Notes: generated by a model from the sequence alone, not told the origin. Positions 26,210-34,858 are shown, counted from the first letter of the stretch. The stretch is 64,000 nucleotides of DNA from Arcanobacterium wilhelmae (GCF_029632765.1 NZ_CP121247.1:186001-250000); one strand, 5' to 3'. Numbers and translations: made by a program.

Positions 26210-26857
26210 CTACGCCTCGGGCTCCATGCCAGTGATCAGGAACTGCATGCGGGTGGCCACGTTGACGGCCTGGTCGCCGTAGCGCTCCATGTAGCGCCCC
26301 AGCAGAATAATGTCCACGATCTCCTGGCGGCTCAGCTCAAGCTCAGTGTCGAGCACGTAATCGAACGACTTGCGGTGCAGGTCGTCAAGCACATCGTCGT
26401 CGGCGAGGATCTCGCGGGCGAGCGCCAAATCCTTCGTCTCCACCAGCTTCGCCACCTTCTCGCCAACGAGCGCTGCCTGATCGGCCATCGCCGTGAGTAG
26501 ATCGTACACCGGCCCCTGAACCACGGTCGCCGGGTAGCGGCCACGCGCCACATACGCCACGTGCCGCGCCAAATCGCCCATGCGCTCGATCGTCGAGCTC
26601 AGCCGCATCGCCGACGCCACCGTCCGCAAGTCCTTCGCCACCGGCGCCTGTCGCACCAGCAGCGAGATCGCCATCTCGTCCACGTTGCGCTCGAGCAGAT
26701 CGATCTTCTGATCGGCGTCGATCACTTGCTCCGCGAGCGCGAGGTTCGCGTCCTTAAAAGACTCGGCTGCGAGGCGCATCGCACGCGCGGCGCCTTTGGT
26801 CTCGGCGATGAGGGTGTCGTACAGCTCGTGCATTTCGAGGCGGAACTGTTCGCGCAT
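26210..26857 (-). CDS. phoU: Phosphate signalling regulator PhoU
   Basis: This 215-residue all-helical protein has two tandem PhoU repeats with the metal-binding E/D-x-x-x-D signatures (SSTIERMGDLARHVA and LGRYMERYGDQAVNVA). PhoU links phosphate transport to the histidine kinase, keeping the system off when phosphate is sufficient. The ATG at 26857 follows AGAAGGAG. It is divergent from senX3, its likely functional partner, over a 160-base shared control region. Confidence 0.96.
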   Translation of the reverse strand: MREQFRLEMHELYDTLIAETKGAARAMRLAAESFKDANLALAEQVIDADQKIDLLERNVDEMAISLLVRQAPVAKDLRTVASAMRLSSTIERMGDLARHVAYVARGRYPATVVQGPVYDLLTAMADQAALVGEKVAKLVETKDLALAREILADDDVLDDLHRKSFDYVLDTELELSRQEIVDIILLGRYMERYGDQAVNVATRMQFLITGMEPEA

Positions 26858-27005
26858 ATTTTCTCCTTCTGTTGCGGCGCGAGCGCCATGCTCGGCCGGG
26901 CGGAATTGCCCGCATTTACCCGTATTTAACCAGCCGGTGGTGAATTGTGCTCGCTAGTTAGGTAAACATCAGGAGAACACTTCGAGTACCGCCGCCGACG
27001 TCGGT

Positions 27006-27017
27006 TACTGTAGTGGT
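27006..27017 (+). promoter_or_regulatory. senX3 -10 placing transcription start at the ATG
   Basis: TACTGT (27006-27011) ends six bases before the ATG at 27018, so the mRNA is probably leaderless. No ribosome-binding site precedes the ATG. Confidence 0.5.
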
Positions 27018-28220
27018 ATGAACCATGTGACGCTCTTGTTGGTTGGCCTGCTGATCGGCGTGGCGATCGGCGGTGCGCTGGTGTTTTACGCGGTGCACGC
27101 TGCGAATTCACGCGAGATTCACGAGCGCCGGCGCCGGGCGGCGGCGGAGAAGATCGGCGTGGAGGACGTACTTCGCGCGCTTCCGCTCGGCTCGGTGATT
27201 GTGGATCGGCGCGGCGAGGCGCTGCATGCTTCGCCCGATGCGGCGTCGCTTGGGTTGCTTGTTGGTGCGCGGCTGCGCGGTGAGTTTACTGAGATTGTGG
27301 CGACGGCCCGCGCCGACGCCGACGCGCCTTTCGCCCCGGAGGCGCAGGTGGTTCCGGTGCGCGGGGAGCTGGGGGTGCGTCAGCTTGAGGTGCGTGCGGT
27401 TCCGCTCGACGACGGCGCTGTCCTGGTTCTTTTCCGTGACGTCACAGCCGAGCATCAGGCGGAGGCGTTGCGCCAGGATTTTGTGGCGAACGTGAGTCAC
27501 GAGTTGAAAACTCCGGTTGGCGCGATTCGCCTGCTCGCGGAGACAATCGAAACGAACGCGTCAGACCCTGAAACCGTGGCCCATTTCTCCGGCCGCCTGG
27601 CCCGCGAAACCGAGCGGCTTTCCGAGCTCGTGAGCCAAATTATGGAGCTCTCGCGTGTCACGTCCGGTGTGGCGATGGAACGCGAACTGGTGAGTGTGGA
27701 TCAAGTGGTCGCTGAGGCTCTCGATCGTGCCCGCGTCGGCGCCGTCGCCCGCGGCGTGGAGCTGGTCGGCGGCGGGGAAACGGGCCTCACAGTGCGCGGA
27801 TCTGAGCAGATGCTTGTCAGCGCCCTGCGCAACCTCCTCGACAATGCAGTGCGCTATTCGCGTGAAAATACGCGAGTTTCTGTGGGAGTTTCCCGCCGTG
27901 ACGGTAACGTCGAGATCGCCGTCGTCGACGCCGGTATCGGCGTCCCGCCCGAAATCCGCGGCCGGATTTTCGAAAGATTTTTCCGCGGCGACGAGGCCCG
28001 CACCCGCGACGCCGGTGGCAACGGCCTCGGCCTGGCCATCGTCAAACACGCGGCCGCCGAACATGGCGGCGAAGTGCGCCTGTGGAGTGAAGTCGGCCGC
28101 GGCTCAACTTTCACCCTCGTGATTCCCGACGCCGGGGCGCGAGGCGATACCCAGCCCACCGGCGTCGTCGGCGAAACTGGCGAAACTCAGCCCATCGGCG
28201 TCGTTGGAGAGGAGAACTAA
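27018..28220 (+). CDS. senX3: Sensor histidine kinase SenX3-like
   Basis: This 400-residue membrane kinase probably responds to phosphate limitation together with PhoU and phosphorylates RegX3. It has one N-terminal transmembrane helix (LLLVGLLIGVAIGGALVFY), a PAS-like region (about residues 45-145) and the HisKA box NVSHELKTPVG with phospho-acceptor His161. The ATPase part has the N-box LRNLLDNAVRYS, a G-box in DAGIGVPPEIRGRIFERFF and GLGLAIVKH. The last 25 residues are a Gly/Val/Thr/Gln tail with two imperfect GVVGE repeats, not part of the catalytic fold. The stop is one base before the regX3 ATG. Confidence 0.95.
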   Translation: MNHVTLLLVGLLIGVAIGGALVFYAVHAANSREIHERRRRAAAEKIGVEDVLRALPLGSVIVDRRGEALHASPDAASLGLLVGARLRGEFTEIVATARADADAPFAPEAQVVPVRGELGVRQLEVRAVPLDDGAVLVLFRDVTAEHQAEALRQDFVANVSHELKTPVGAIRLLAETIETNASDPETVAHFSGRLARETERLSELVSQIMELSRVTSGVAMERELVSVDQVVAEALDRARVGAVARGVELVGGGETGLTVRGSEQMLVSALRNLLDNAVRYSRENTRVSVGVSRRDGNVEIAVVDAGIGVPPEIRGRIFERFFRGDEARTRDAGGNGLGLAIVKHAAAEHGGEVRLWSEVGRGSTFTLVIPDAGARGDTQPTGVVGETGETQPIGVVGEEN

Positions 28221-28221
28221 C

Positions 28222-28935
28222 ATGACGAAAATCTTGGTGGTCGACGACGAGCCAACTTACCGCGAAACTCTCGAATTCAACCTCACGCGCGACGGCTTCG
28301 ACGTGCTGACCGCGCCGAGCGGGCCTGAAGCCGTCGTGGCCTTCCGCAACGCCCACCCAGACCTCATCCTGCTCGATCTCATGCTTCCAGGGATGAGCGG
28401 CGAAGAAGTGTTTCGCAAGGTCAGGGACGAATCGGATGTTCCGGTGATTATGCTGACCGCCAAGGATTCGGAGATCGACCGCGTGGTCGGGCTCGAACTT
28501 GGCGCCGACGACTACGTCACCAAGCCTTACTCGTACCGTGAGCTCCTTGCGCGAATCCGCGCAATTCTGCGGCGCCTCGAGAAATCCGCGGGTGTAGCCG
28601 GGGGCGGGGCGTCGGCGTCGGCGGACGTGCTCAGCGCGGGCGGGCTGGAACTGGACGTTGCAGCTCACGAGGTTCGCGTGAATGGTGAACCTGTGGCGAT
28701 GCCGTTGCGTGAATTCGAGCTACTCGAACTTCTCATGGAGAACCTGAATCGGGTCCTCACCCGCACCCAGATTTTCGATGCGCTGTGGGGAGTGGACTAC
28801 ATCGGGGATCCGAAAACTTTAGATGTTCACGTCAAGCGTATCCGCTCGAAAATTGAGGAAGATCCGGCGAATCCGCGCCAATTAGTGACGGTTCGCGGGC
28901 TCGGATATAAGCTCCTCGAGCACCCCGAAAAATAG
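28222..28935 (+). CDS. regX3: Response regulator RegX3-like (OmpR/PhoB family)
   Basis: This 237-residue protein has a receiver domain with acceptor Asp52 in LLDLMLPGMSG, the conserved Thr in MLTAKDSE and Lys in DYVTKPYSYRE. A short Gly/Ala/Ser linker follows, then a winged-helix output domain ending in DVHVKRIRSKIEED and VRGLGYKL. It binds direct repeats in phosphate-regulated promoters in relatives. The ATG at 28222 follows GAGAGGAG, which lies in the end of senX3. It is co-transcribed with senX3. Confidence 0.97.
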   Translation: MTKILVVDDEPTYRETLEFNLTRDGFDVLTAPSGPEAVVAFRNAHPDLILLDLMLPGMSGEEVFRKVRDESDVPVIMLTAKDSEIDRVVGLELGADDYVTKPYSYRELLARIRAILRRLEKSAGVAGGGASASADVLSAGGLELDVAAHEVRVNGEPVAMPLREFELLELLMENLNRVLTRTQIFDALWGVDYIGDPKTLDVHVKRIRSKIEEDPANPRQLVTVRGLGYKLLEHPEK

Positions 28936-28944
28936 GCGGTTTGG

Positions 28945-28950
28945 TAGAAT
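28945..28950 (+). promoter_or_regulatory. Candidate -10 of carD
   Basis: TAGAAT lies 66 bases before the GTG start in the short gap after regX3. No strong -35 is seen. Confidence 0.35.
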
Positions 28951-29016
28951 GGGGTGCGAATTGGACTGTGTATGCGAGCGGAGAGGCCGTGGCGCGCAGG
29001 CAGCGGAGGAGTTTTT

Positions 29017-29544
29017 GTGAGCGTTGAGTTGAAGGTCGGAGAAACTGTCGTCTACCCGCACCATGGTGCTGCGGAGATCGAAGATATCTCGGAAAAGACC
29101 ATGCGTGGGGAGAAGCGTTTGTACCTCACGTTGCGCGTGCTCCAGAACGATATGGTGATTCAGGTCCCCGCTGATTCCATTAAGGAAGTGGGCGTTCGCG
29201 ACGTCTCAAACGAAGAGCAGCTCGAGCACGTTTTCGACGTTCTGCGCGAAGAAGATGTTGAGGAGCCGAGCAACTGGTCGCGGCGCTTCAAGGCGAACGG
29301 TGAGAAGCTCACCTCGGGCGATGTGAACAAGGTGGCCGAGGTTGTGCGCGATCTGACGCGTCGTAATGCTGATCGCGGCTTGAGCGCCGGCGAGAAGCGC
29401 ATGCTCACGCAGGCCCGCGGGATTTTGGCGTCGGAGATCGCCTTGGCGCGCGATGTTGATGAGGCTGCTGCCGGAGAGCTGTTGAACGAGGTTTTGGGCG
29501 AGTACGTGCCGAGCCCTGATTCGGCAGAGTCGGCAGACGAGTGA
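29017..29544 (+). CDS. carD: CarD family RNA polymerase-binding regulator
   Basis: This 175-residue protein has an N-terminal RNAP-interacting (TRCF-like) domain ([17 protein letters not shown]) and a helical C-terminal DNA-binding domain. CarD stabilises open complexes at rRNA and many other promoters in actinobacteria. The GTG at 29017 is chosen because GGAGGAG lies six bases upstream and because the CarD fold begins immediately after. An acidic tail (SAESADE) ends the protein. An 11-bp hairpin with TTTT follows. The gene is upstream of ispD, as in mycobacteria. Confidence 0.95.
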   Translation: MSVELKVGETVVYPHHGAAEIEDISEKTMRGEKRLYLTLRVLQNDMVIQVPADSIKEVGVRDVSNEEQLEHVFDVLREEDVEEPSNWSRRFKANGEKLTSGDVNKVAEVVRDLTRRNADRGLSAGEKRMLTQARGILASEIALARDVDEAAAGELLNEVLGEYVPSPDSAESADE

Positions 29545-29567
29545 TCGCGTTTTGGTGATGAGTTGTG

Positions 29568-29605
29568 GCGGTGGCCGCGCGCTTGGGCGTGCGGCCACCG
29601 CTTTT
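29568..29605 (+). terminator. Rho-independent terminator after carD
   Basis: GCGGTGGCCGC and its complement pair around a 12-base loop, followed by TTTT. Confidence 0.85.
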
Positions 29606-29626
29606 ACGTTAAATGGAAGAGGCATC

Positions 29627-30508
29627 ATGAGTGTTGCGGCGGTGGTGACGGCGGCGGGTTCGGGCACGCGCCTGGGTGCGAGCGTGCCGAAGGCGCTGGT
29701 TGAGCTGGCGGGGGAGCCGCTGATTGTGCATGCGGTGCGTGGCATGGTGGCGGCTGGGGTTCGCGATGTCGTGGTGACTGTTCCGGCAGACCACGAGGCT
29801 GAGTTTGAGCGGGTTCTTGCGGGTCTCGCGGATGAGTTTGCTCTGTTGGCGACACCGACGCCCGGCTTTTGGGGTGCGAAGGGCAGCGCCGACGCTGGTG
29901 GAGGAATAGGGGCTGAGAGCCGCGGCCGTGAGCCGGGCTCTGATGTTATCGGGCGATCAGACGAGCCGGGCGCCGACGTCGTTCGGGTGCGGTGCGTGGT
30001 AGGCGGTGGGACGCGCCAGGAGTCCGTAGCGCACGGCCTCGCGGCGGTGGATGCGGACGTGGTGTTGATTCATGATGCGGCGCGTTGTCTGACCCCGCCG
30101 GCCGTGATTCGCCGTGTGGTTGAGGCAGTTCGGGCGGGCGCGGGCGCAGTGGTCCCGGTGATGCCGGTGACAGACACCATGAAGCGAATCGGCGGCTCCG
30201 GCGTCGGGGGAAGTGCACCGGCTGGGGCTGAGCCGCTCGGCGAAACTGTGGATCGCGGGGAGTTGCGGGCCGTTCAAACCCCGCAGGGTTTCCGCACTGA
30301 CCTGGTCAAACGCGCGCACGCGGAGGGTGTGAAGCTCAGCGCCTCGGAGCTCAGTGCGGCTCCGGACGACGCCGCGCTTGTGGAGCTTATCGGCGAGCAG
30401 GTATGGGCTGTTCCAGGAGATGCCGAGTGCCTGAAGATCACAACGCCATTCGATTTGGCCGTGGCAGAATTCCTGTGTGAACAGCGGCGGAAGGGGAGCG
30501 ATGTTTGA
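29627..30508 (+). CDS. ispD: 2-C-methyl-D-erythritol 4-phosphate cytidylyltransferase with two linker insertions
   Basis: IspD transfers CMP to MEP in the MEP isoprenoid pathway. Conserved motifs are [16 protein letters not shown] at the N-terminus, [11 protein letters not shown] near residue 124, VLIHDAAR near 146 and TPQGFRTDL near 218. At 293 residues it is roughly 55 longer than usual. The excess lies in two Gly/Ala/Ser/Asp-rich segments, about residues 75-116 and 189-206, outside the active-site motifs. The second contains CCGGCGTCGG (30198-30207) and the first contains close variants of that word. The ATG at 29627 follows GGAAGAGG. It overlaps ispF by eight bases. Confidence 0.95.
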   Translation: MSVAAVVTAAGSGTRLGASVPKALVELAGEPLIVHAVRGMVAAGVRDVVVTVPADHEAEFERVLAGLADEFALLATPTPGFWGAKGSADAGGGIGAESRGREPGSDVIGRSDEPGADVVRVRCVVGGGTRQESVAHGLAAVDADVVLIHDAARCLTPPAVIRRVVEAVRAGAGAVVPVMPVTDTMKRIGGSGVGGSAPAGAEPLGETVDRGELRAVQTPQGFRTDLVKRAHAEGVKLSASELSAAPDDAALVELIGEQVWAVPGDAECLKITTPFDLAVAEFLCEQRRKGSDV

Positions 30509-30989
30509 TCCACGAAATTTGCGCACGGCGGTGGCTACCGATATTCACCAGTTTTCGACAGATCCGGCGCGGCCGATGTGGTTGGCGTGCCTGGAGTGGC
30601 CGGGAGTTGTGGGGCTCGAGGGGCATTCCGACGCCGACGTTGCTGCGCACGCCGTTGCCGACGCGATCCTGATCGCCTCGGGCGTGGGCGAGCTTGGAAG
30701 CGTGTTTGGTGTGGATCGGCCGGAGTTCGCGGGGGCTTCCGGCGCGCGGCTGCTCGGTGAGGCGGCGAGGCTGGTGCGTGAGGCAGGCTGGGAAATCGTG
30801 AATGCGTCGGTGCAGATCATCGGGCCGAAGCCGCGTTTTTCGCCGCGGAAGGCGGAGGCTGAGGCGGCGATGAGTGAGGTGCTGGGCGCGCCGTGTTCGG
30901 TCTCGGCAACGACGACTGATCATCTCGGGTTCCCGGGCCGAGGCGAGGGCCTCGCGGCCCTCGCCTCGGCACTGGTCTATCAGCAATAG
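30501..30989 (+). CDS. ispF: 2-C-methyl-D-erythritol 2,4-cyclodiphosphate synthase
   Basis: IspF cyclises CDP-ME 2-phosphate to MEcPP, two steps after IspD. The 162-residue protein keeps the metal ligands in VATDIHQF and [15 protein letters not shown], the substrate loop GPKPRFSP and the C-terminal [21 protein letters not shown]. The ATG at 30501 lies inside the end of ispD with AAGGGGAG upstream, so the two are coupled. Length is normal. Confidence 0.96.
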   Translation: MFDPRNLRTAVATDIHQFSTDPARPMWLACLEWPGVVGLEGHSDADVAAHAVADAILIASGVGELGSVFGVDRPEFAGASGARLLGEAARLVREAGWEIVNASVQIIGPKPRFSPRKAEAEAAMSEVLGAPCSVSATTTDHLGFPGRGEGLAALASALVYQQ

Positions 30990-31003
30990 GGCGTGCGGTG
31001 TGT

Positions 31004-31076
31004 GTGCACAACTCAATCAATCGGGCGAGGCGTTGCGCATATAGCAACGCCTAGCGGATCTGACGGAGTTGTGCAC
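31004..31076 (+). repeat. 73-bp palindromic element, copy D
   Basis: The perfect 11-bp arms GTGCACAACTC and GAGTTGTGCAC enclose inner stem AGGCGTTGC and GCAACGCCT with loop GCATATA. It starts 15 bases after the ispF stop. Confidence 0.92.
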
Positions 31077-31150
31077 GGGGAACCCGGTGTCGGTGGTTGG
31101 GGTGTGTGCGGCCGGTGGGGTTTGGCTTGCTTTCAGGGCATGGTTTGTGT

Positions 31151-31223
31151 GTGCACAACTCAATCAATCGGGCGAGGCGTTGCGCATATAGCAACGCCTA
31201 GCTGATCTGACGGAGTTGTGCAC
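31151..31223 (+). repeat. 73-bp palindromic element, copy E
   Basis: It is nearly identical to copy D (one difference by eye: CTAGCTGATC instead of CTAGCGGATC), in the same orientation 147 bases downstream. This implies a recent duplication. Confidence 0.92.
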
Positions 31224-31243
31224 GGGTTTCCCGTGCACAACTC
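31213..31243. repeat. Palindrome formed by the right arm of copy E and an extra left arm
   Basis: GAGTTGTGCACGGG (31213-31226) and CCCGTGCACAACTC (31230-31243) form a perfect 14-bp stem with loop TTT. The second half looks like the first 11 bases of another, truncated element. Confidence 0.8.
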
Positions 31244-31245
31244 GC

Positions 31246-31320
31246 GCTGCGCAAGTGCAGGCTGCGCAAGTGCAGGCTGTGCAAGCGCAAGCTGTGCAAG
31301 CGCAAGCTGCGCAAGTGCAA
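31246..31320. repeat. Five 15-bp tandem repeats
   Basis: Five units of GCTGYGCAAGYGCAR run head to tail directly after the truncated element arm. There is no spacer/repeat structure, so this is a minisatellite, not a CRISPR array. Confidence 0.9.
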
Positions 31321-31440
31321 GCCGCGCGACCGGCGTCGGGAATCATACCGACGTCGTACACTTCAGCCTGAACTCGCACTCGCGAAAAACCGACAAAAAA
31401 TCGCCCCTAGGACTTCTTGAGTATATTTTTCCGATCACGA

Positions 31441-31457
31441 TGGCATATTCTTGGCAT
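31441..31457 (+). promoter_or_regulatory. TGGCAT direct repeats upstream of DUF47-pit
   Basis: TGGCAT occurs at 31441-31446 and 31452-31457, 11 bases apart start to start, the spacing usual for OmpR-family response regulators such as RegX3. Confidence 0.35.
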
Positions 31458-31493
31458 GGAAATTTGTTTTCATATTGAAGGAGCGCTGTGGGT

Positions 31494-32111
31494 ATGCGGT
31501 TGTCTCATAAAGATTCGGTGCTTGATCTGATTGAAGCTCAATCAACGCATCTAGGCCGAGCGACGAAGGTTCTGACCGAACTCGCGCATGCGGAACGTTC
31601 GGAGCGAGAATCTCTTTACACGCAACTGCACGCAGTTGAGAACGACGCCGACGCGGCGAGCCACAAAGTGATCCAAACGATCAATCGGAGCTTCGTGCTT
31701 CCTTTTGATCGGGAGGATCTTTTTAATTTGACCTCCCTGATCGACGACTGTGTAGACATGATCGACGAAGCCGGCGGCAATATGGTGCTGTACAAGGTGG
31801 ACGAGCTGCCGCCGGATGCCCTGAAGCTGATCGATATTCTGCAAAAGTGTGCGGATGTGACCATGACTCTTCTGGGTAAGCTCGAGAAGATCGACGAGCA
31901 CATGCGCGCCTACTGGGTGGAGATCAACCAGCTGGAAAACCATGGCGACACTGTGTACCGTAACCTGATCTCGGATCTGTTCGCCGACGACGATGCCAAC
32001 ATGATGGCCGTGATGCGCATGAAGTTCGTGGTGGACCGCCTCGAGAGTGCGATCGATCGTTTCGAAAACCTTGCTGCGGTGGTTGAGACGATCGCGATCA
32101 AGGAGTCGTAG
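31494..32111 (+). CDS. DUF47/PhoU-like accessory protein of the Pit phosphate transporter
   Basis: This all-helical protein of about 205 residues belongs to the DUF47 (PitA-associated, PhoU-like) family, with SFVLPFDREDLFNLTSLIDD and LENHGDTVYRNLISDLF. Members pair with Pit-type transporters and are thought to modulate them. The ATG at 31494 and a GTG at 31488 both lie downstream of AAGGAG, at spacings of 10 and 4 bases, so the start is uncertain by two codons. Only two bases separate the stop from the pit GTG, so the two are one operon. Confidence 0.9.
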   Translation: MRLSHKDSVLDLIEAQSTHLGRATKVLTELAHAERSERESLYTQLHAVENDADAASHKVIQTINRSFVLPFDREDLFNLTSLIDDCVDMIDEAGGNMVLYKVDELPPDALKLIDILQKCADVTMTLLGKLEKIDEHMRAYWVEINQLENHGDTVYRNLISDLFADDDANMMAVMRMKFVVDRLESAIDRFENLAAVVETIAIKES

Positions 32112-32113
32112 GC

Positions 32114-33112
32114 GTGAGTCTTACTCTGTTTTTGGTTTTGATGATCGTCGTTGTGGCGTTCATCTTTGATTTCACCAACGGATTCCATGACGCGGCAAAT
32201 GCGGTGGCGACGGCTGTTGCTACGCGCGCGTGGAGCTTGAACCGTGCTCTCGAGATGGCTGCTGTGATGAACTTCGTGGGTGCCTTGATCGGTACGGGCG
32301 TGGCCGAGACGATCGGCTCGGGTATTGTTTCGCCGCCGCAGGATAATCGTGGTTTGGTGGTTGTTGCGTCGGGCTTGCTGGGCGCGATCATTTGGAACCT
32401 GATCACGTGGTGGTTCGGGTTGCCGTCGTCGTCGTCGCACGCGCTGATTGGCGGGTTGACGGGCGCGGGTATTGCCGCGTCGGTGACGGTGCATTGGGCA
32501 GTGATCGGCGAGAAGGTCGTGATCCCAATGTTCCTCTCGCCGATGGTTGGTTTTGTGTTGGCGTACGTCGGGATGAAGATCGTTCTGAAGGCTTTCGAGC
32601 GGGCGACATACAAGAAGACGATGCGCGGTTTCCGTAAGTTGCAGCTGTTCTCGAGCGCGGCGATTGCGCTCGGTCACGGCCTGCAGGACGCTCAGAAGAC
32701 GATGGGCGTTGTTGTGCTTGCGCTGGTGGCCGGCGGCTACCACGAGGGCACGTCGATTCCGTTGTGGGTGAAGATCGGCGCGGCTGCGGCGATTTCGCTG
32801 GGTACGTACACGGGTGGTATGCGCATTATGAAGACGCTTGGCCGCAACATTACGGCCGTGGATCCGGCCCGTGGTTTCGTTGCGGAATCGGTGGCGGCTT
32901 CGGTGTTGTACACGACGGCGTTCTTGTGGCATGCGCCAATTTCGACGACCCACACGGTGACGTCCGCGGTGATGGGCGTGGGTGCGACGAAGCGTCGTAG
33001 CGCAGTGCGTTGGGGCGTGGCCGGGAATATTGTGGGCGGTTGGTTCTTGACGTTACCGGCGTCGGCAGCGTTCGCGATGATTACGTTCACGATCCTGCAC
33101 GCGATTATGTAG
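32114..33112 (+). CDS. pit: Low-affinity inorganic phosphate transporter, PiT family
   Basis: This 332-residue integral membrane protein has the PiT signature near both ends (FDFTNGFHDAANAVATAV and PISTTHTVTSAVMGVGATKR). It has about ten hydrophobic segments by eye and catalyses proton- or cation-coupled phosphate (metal-phosphate) uptake. The GTG at 32114 immediately follows the DUF47 gene. A perfect 14-bp terminator hairpin lies just after it, shared with the convergent MFS gene. Confidence 0.95.
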   Translation: MSLTLFLVLMIVVVAFIFDFTNGFHDAANAVATAVATRAWSLNRALEMAAVMNFVGALIGTGVAETIGSGIVSPPQDNRGLVVVASGLLGAIIWNLITWWFGLPSSSSHALIGGLTGAGIAASVTVHWAVIGEKVVIPMFLSPMVGFVLAYVGMKIVLKAFERATYKKTMRGFRKLQLFSSAAIALGHGLQDAQKTMGVVVLALVAGGYHEGTSIPLWVKIGAAAAISLGTYTGGMRIMKTLGRNITAVDPARGFVAESVAASVLYTTAFLWHAPISTTHTVTSAVMGVGATKRRSAVRWGVAGNIVGGWFLTLPASAAFAMITFTILHAIM

Positions 33113-33130
33113 TTGCGCGCGGTAGATGGA

Positions 33131-33163
33131 CGAAGGCGGCCGGGAAAACCCCGGCCGCCTTCG
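33131..33163. terminator. Bidirectional terminator between pit and the MFS gene
   Basis: CGAAGGCGGCCGGG pairs perfectly (14 bp) with its complement around AAAAC. Confidence 0.85.
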
Positions 33164-33183
33164 CTATGCTCAAACACTGCGAT

Positions 33184-34650
33184 CTACACGTCGTGTTCGA
33201 GGGGTTTAACAGGGATGAAGGTGAACAGGCCGCCGAGTAGCACTACCACGATCCCGAGGATCCCGAAGTAGGCGGCTTCCTTGAGGGTGATGCCGGTGAT
33301 CGCCGCGCCGAGCGTGATCGCGGTGGAGTACATGAACGGCGCAAGGAAGGAGACGGCGCGCCCGGTGGTGGCGTAGAGGCCGAAGATTTCGCCTTCTTCG
33401 CCGGGAGGCGCGATGCGTGCGAGGTAGGTGCGTGAGGCCGACTGGGTGGGCCCGACGAACACGCAGAGTGCCAGCCCGAGCGCCCAGTAGACGGCGTGTG
33501 GCGAGAACCCGAAAACGCCCTTGTGGAAGATGAAGACGAGGAGGCCGATTGCGCTCATCGCTCCGACGGAGAAGATAATGACCCTGCGCGGTCCGAGGAT
33601 GTCGTCGAGGTAGCCGAATCCAATGGTGGCGATGCCGGCGATGACGTTGGCAGCCACGCCGAAGATGATGATCTCGCCTTCGGCGAATCCGAATGCGGCG
33701 CCGGCGAGGATTGCTCCGAAGGTGAACACGCCGGCCAGGCCGTCGCGGTAGATCGCGGACGAGATCAGGAACCAGACGAGGGAACGATCTTCAGCCCAGA
33801 TGCGCTTGAGTGAGGCCCAGACTTCGCGGTAGGCCTCGGTGATGCCTTCGGGTGCGTCGTCGGCGGTGGGTGGCACGTCGCGCAAGGTGACGATCAGCGG
33901 GAGCGAGAACACGAAGCTCCAGATCGCGGCGATGAGCACGGCCACGCGGATGTTCAAGCCGTTTTCGCTGGTCACGCCGAACCAGCCGACGTCGGGCTGG
34001 ATGAAGCCGACGAACAGCGTCAGCAGCAACACGATGCCGCCGATGTATCCCATGCCCCAGCCGAATCCGGAGATTTTGCCGAAATCTTTGCGCGGCGCGA
34101 TGTCGGTGAGGATGGAGTTGTAGATCACCGAGCCGATTTCGAAAGCAATGTTTCCCACGGCGAGCAGGAGCAGGCCGAGCCAGAGTTGCCACCAGCCGGG
34201 CGAGACGAAGAACATGAGCGCGGTGACGAGCGAAACGGTGAGTGTGGTGATGCGCAGGACGGTGGCGCGGCGGCCGGAGCGGTCTACCGATTGGCCGAGG
34301 GTTGGCGCGGAGAGTGCAATGATGAGGCCGGCCACGGCGAGGACGTAGCCGAGGGCGGTGTTGGCGTGGGAGCCGAAGCCGGGTGCTTTGACGAGGTAGA
34401 CGGAGAACACGAACGTGGTGACGACCGAGTTGAACGCGGCGCCGGCCCAATCCCACAGTCCCCACGAGATGACGTGGGGGAACATGATCCAGTGTTTTTT
34501 GCCGCTGCCTTCGCCGGGCTCACCGGTGCCGATTGTGTCGGGAGTGCGGCGTGCGTGGATCACGGTGGATCCGCCGGCCGGGTCGGTGACGGCGCGCTCC
34601 CCGGGCAGGAAGTACGCGCCGGAGCGTTGAGTGTTCTTCTGTTTCGACAT
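33184..34650 (-). CDS. MFS transporter, UMF1/Atg22-like
   Basis: This 488-residue major facilitator of the UMF1 (Atg22-like) family has a hydrophilic N-terminus of about 50 residues and then twelve predicted membrane segments. Segments include WGLWDWAGAAFNSVVTTFVF and GPTQSASRTYLARIAPPGE with the conserved post-TM loop. Substrates of bacterial members are unknown; amino-acid efflux is known only for fungal Atg22. The ATG at 34650 has no ribosome-binding site, but TAAATT sits exactly at -12 to -7, so a leaderless mRNA is likely. It is divergent from cysS. Confidence 0.87.
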   Translation of the reverse strand: MSKQKNTQRSGAYFLPGERAVTDPAGGSTVIHARRTPDTIGTGEPGEGSGKKHWIMFPHVISWGLWDWAGAAFNSVVTTFVFSVYLVKAPGFGSHANTALGYVLAVAGLIIALSAPTLGQSVDRSGRRATVLRITTLTVSLVTALMFFVSPGWWQLWLGLLLLAVGNIAFEIGSVIYNSILTDIAPRKDFGKISGFGWGMGYIGGIVLLLTLFVGFIQPDVGWFGVTSENGLNIRVAVLIAAIWSFVFSLPLIVTLRDVPPTADDAPEGITEAYREVWASLKRIWAEDRSLVWFLISSAIYRDGLAGVFTFGAILAGAAFGFAEGEIIIFGVAANVIAGIATIGFGYLDDILGPRRVIIFSVGAMSAIGLLVFIFHKGVFGFSPHAVYWALGLALCVFVGPTQSASRTYLARIAPPGEEGEIFGLYATTGRAVSFLAPFMYSTAITLGAAITGITLKEAAYFGILGIVVVLLGGLFTFIPVKPLEHDV

Positions 34651-34771
34651 GGTGCCAATTTATCGCGTTTTTGCGCGGTTTTGTGGCTGGAGTAGGCTCC
34701 GTTTTTCCGACGGCGGTGCGCAAGTTGCGGGGATGAGCGCGGCTGGTACACCGGCGTCGGGTAGCGAAAAG

Positions 34772-34808
34772 TTTTCCACACTCGCGCCCAGCGCCGGGTT
34801 TTTCCACG
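34772..34808 (+). promoter_or_regulatory. Paired TTTTCCAC boxes upstream of cysS
   Basis: TTTTCCACA (34772-34780) and TTTTCCACG (34800-34808) have a 19-base spacer, AAAAG before the first, and end 50 bases before the cysS start, as in the pair at 8654. Confidence 0.5.
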
Positions 34809-34846
34809 GGCGTGAAAGTGGGCCGGGGGAGGGTAGGCGTTTCCTG

Positions 34847-34852
34847 TAAACT
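34847..34852 (+). promoter_or_regulatory. cysS -10 giving a leaderless GTG
   Basis: TAAACT occupies -12 to -7 relative to the GTG at 34859. Confidence 0.5.
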
Positions 34853-34858
34853 GGAGCC

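Larger units (their letters stand above)
30990..31493. other. 504-base repeat-rich intergenic region
   Basis: The region holds two complete 73-bp elements in direct orientation, an extra isolated arm, five 15-bp tandem repeats and, at the right end, the DUF47-pit promoter region. No gene is supported, although the repeats leave short frames open on both strands. Confidence 0.75.

Noticed and set aside
31246..31320. Tandem repeats considered as a CRISPR array
   Set aside because: Units of 15 bp are contiguous without spacers, and there are no cas genes.
31164..31478. Small frames through the 15-bp tandem repeats (Cys/Ala/Ser-rich on one strand, Thr/Cys/Ala-rich on the other)
   Set aside because: The frames run through the 73-bp element arms and the minisatellite, have no ribosome-binding site, and exist only because the period is a multiple of three.
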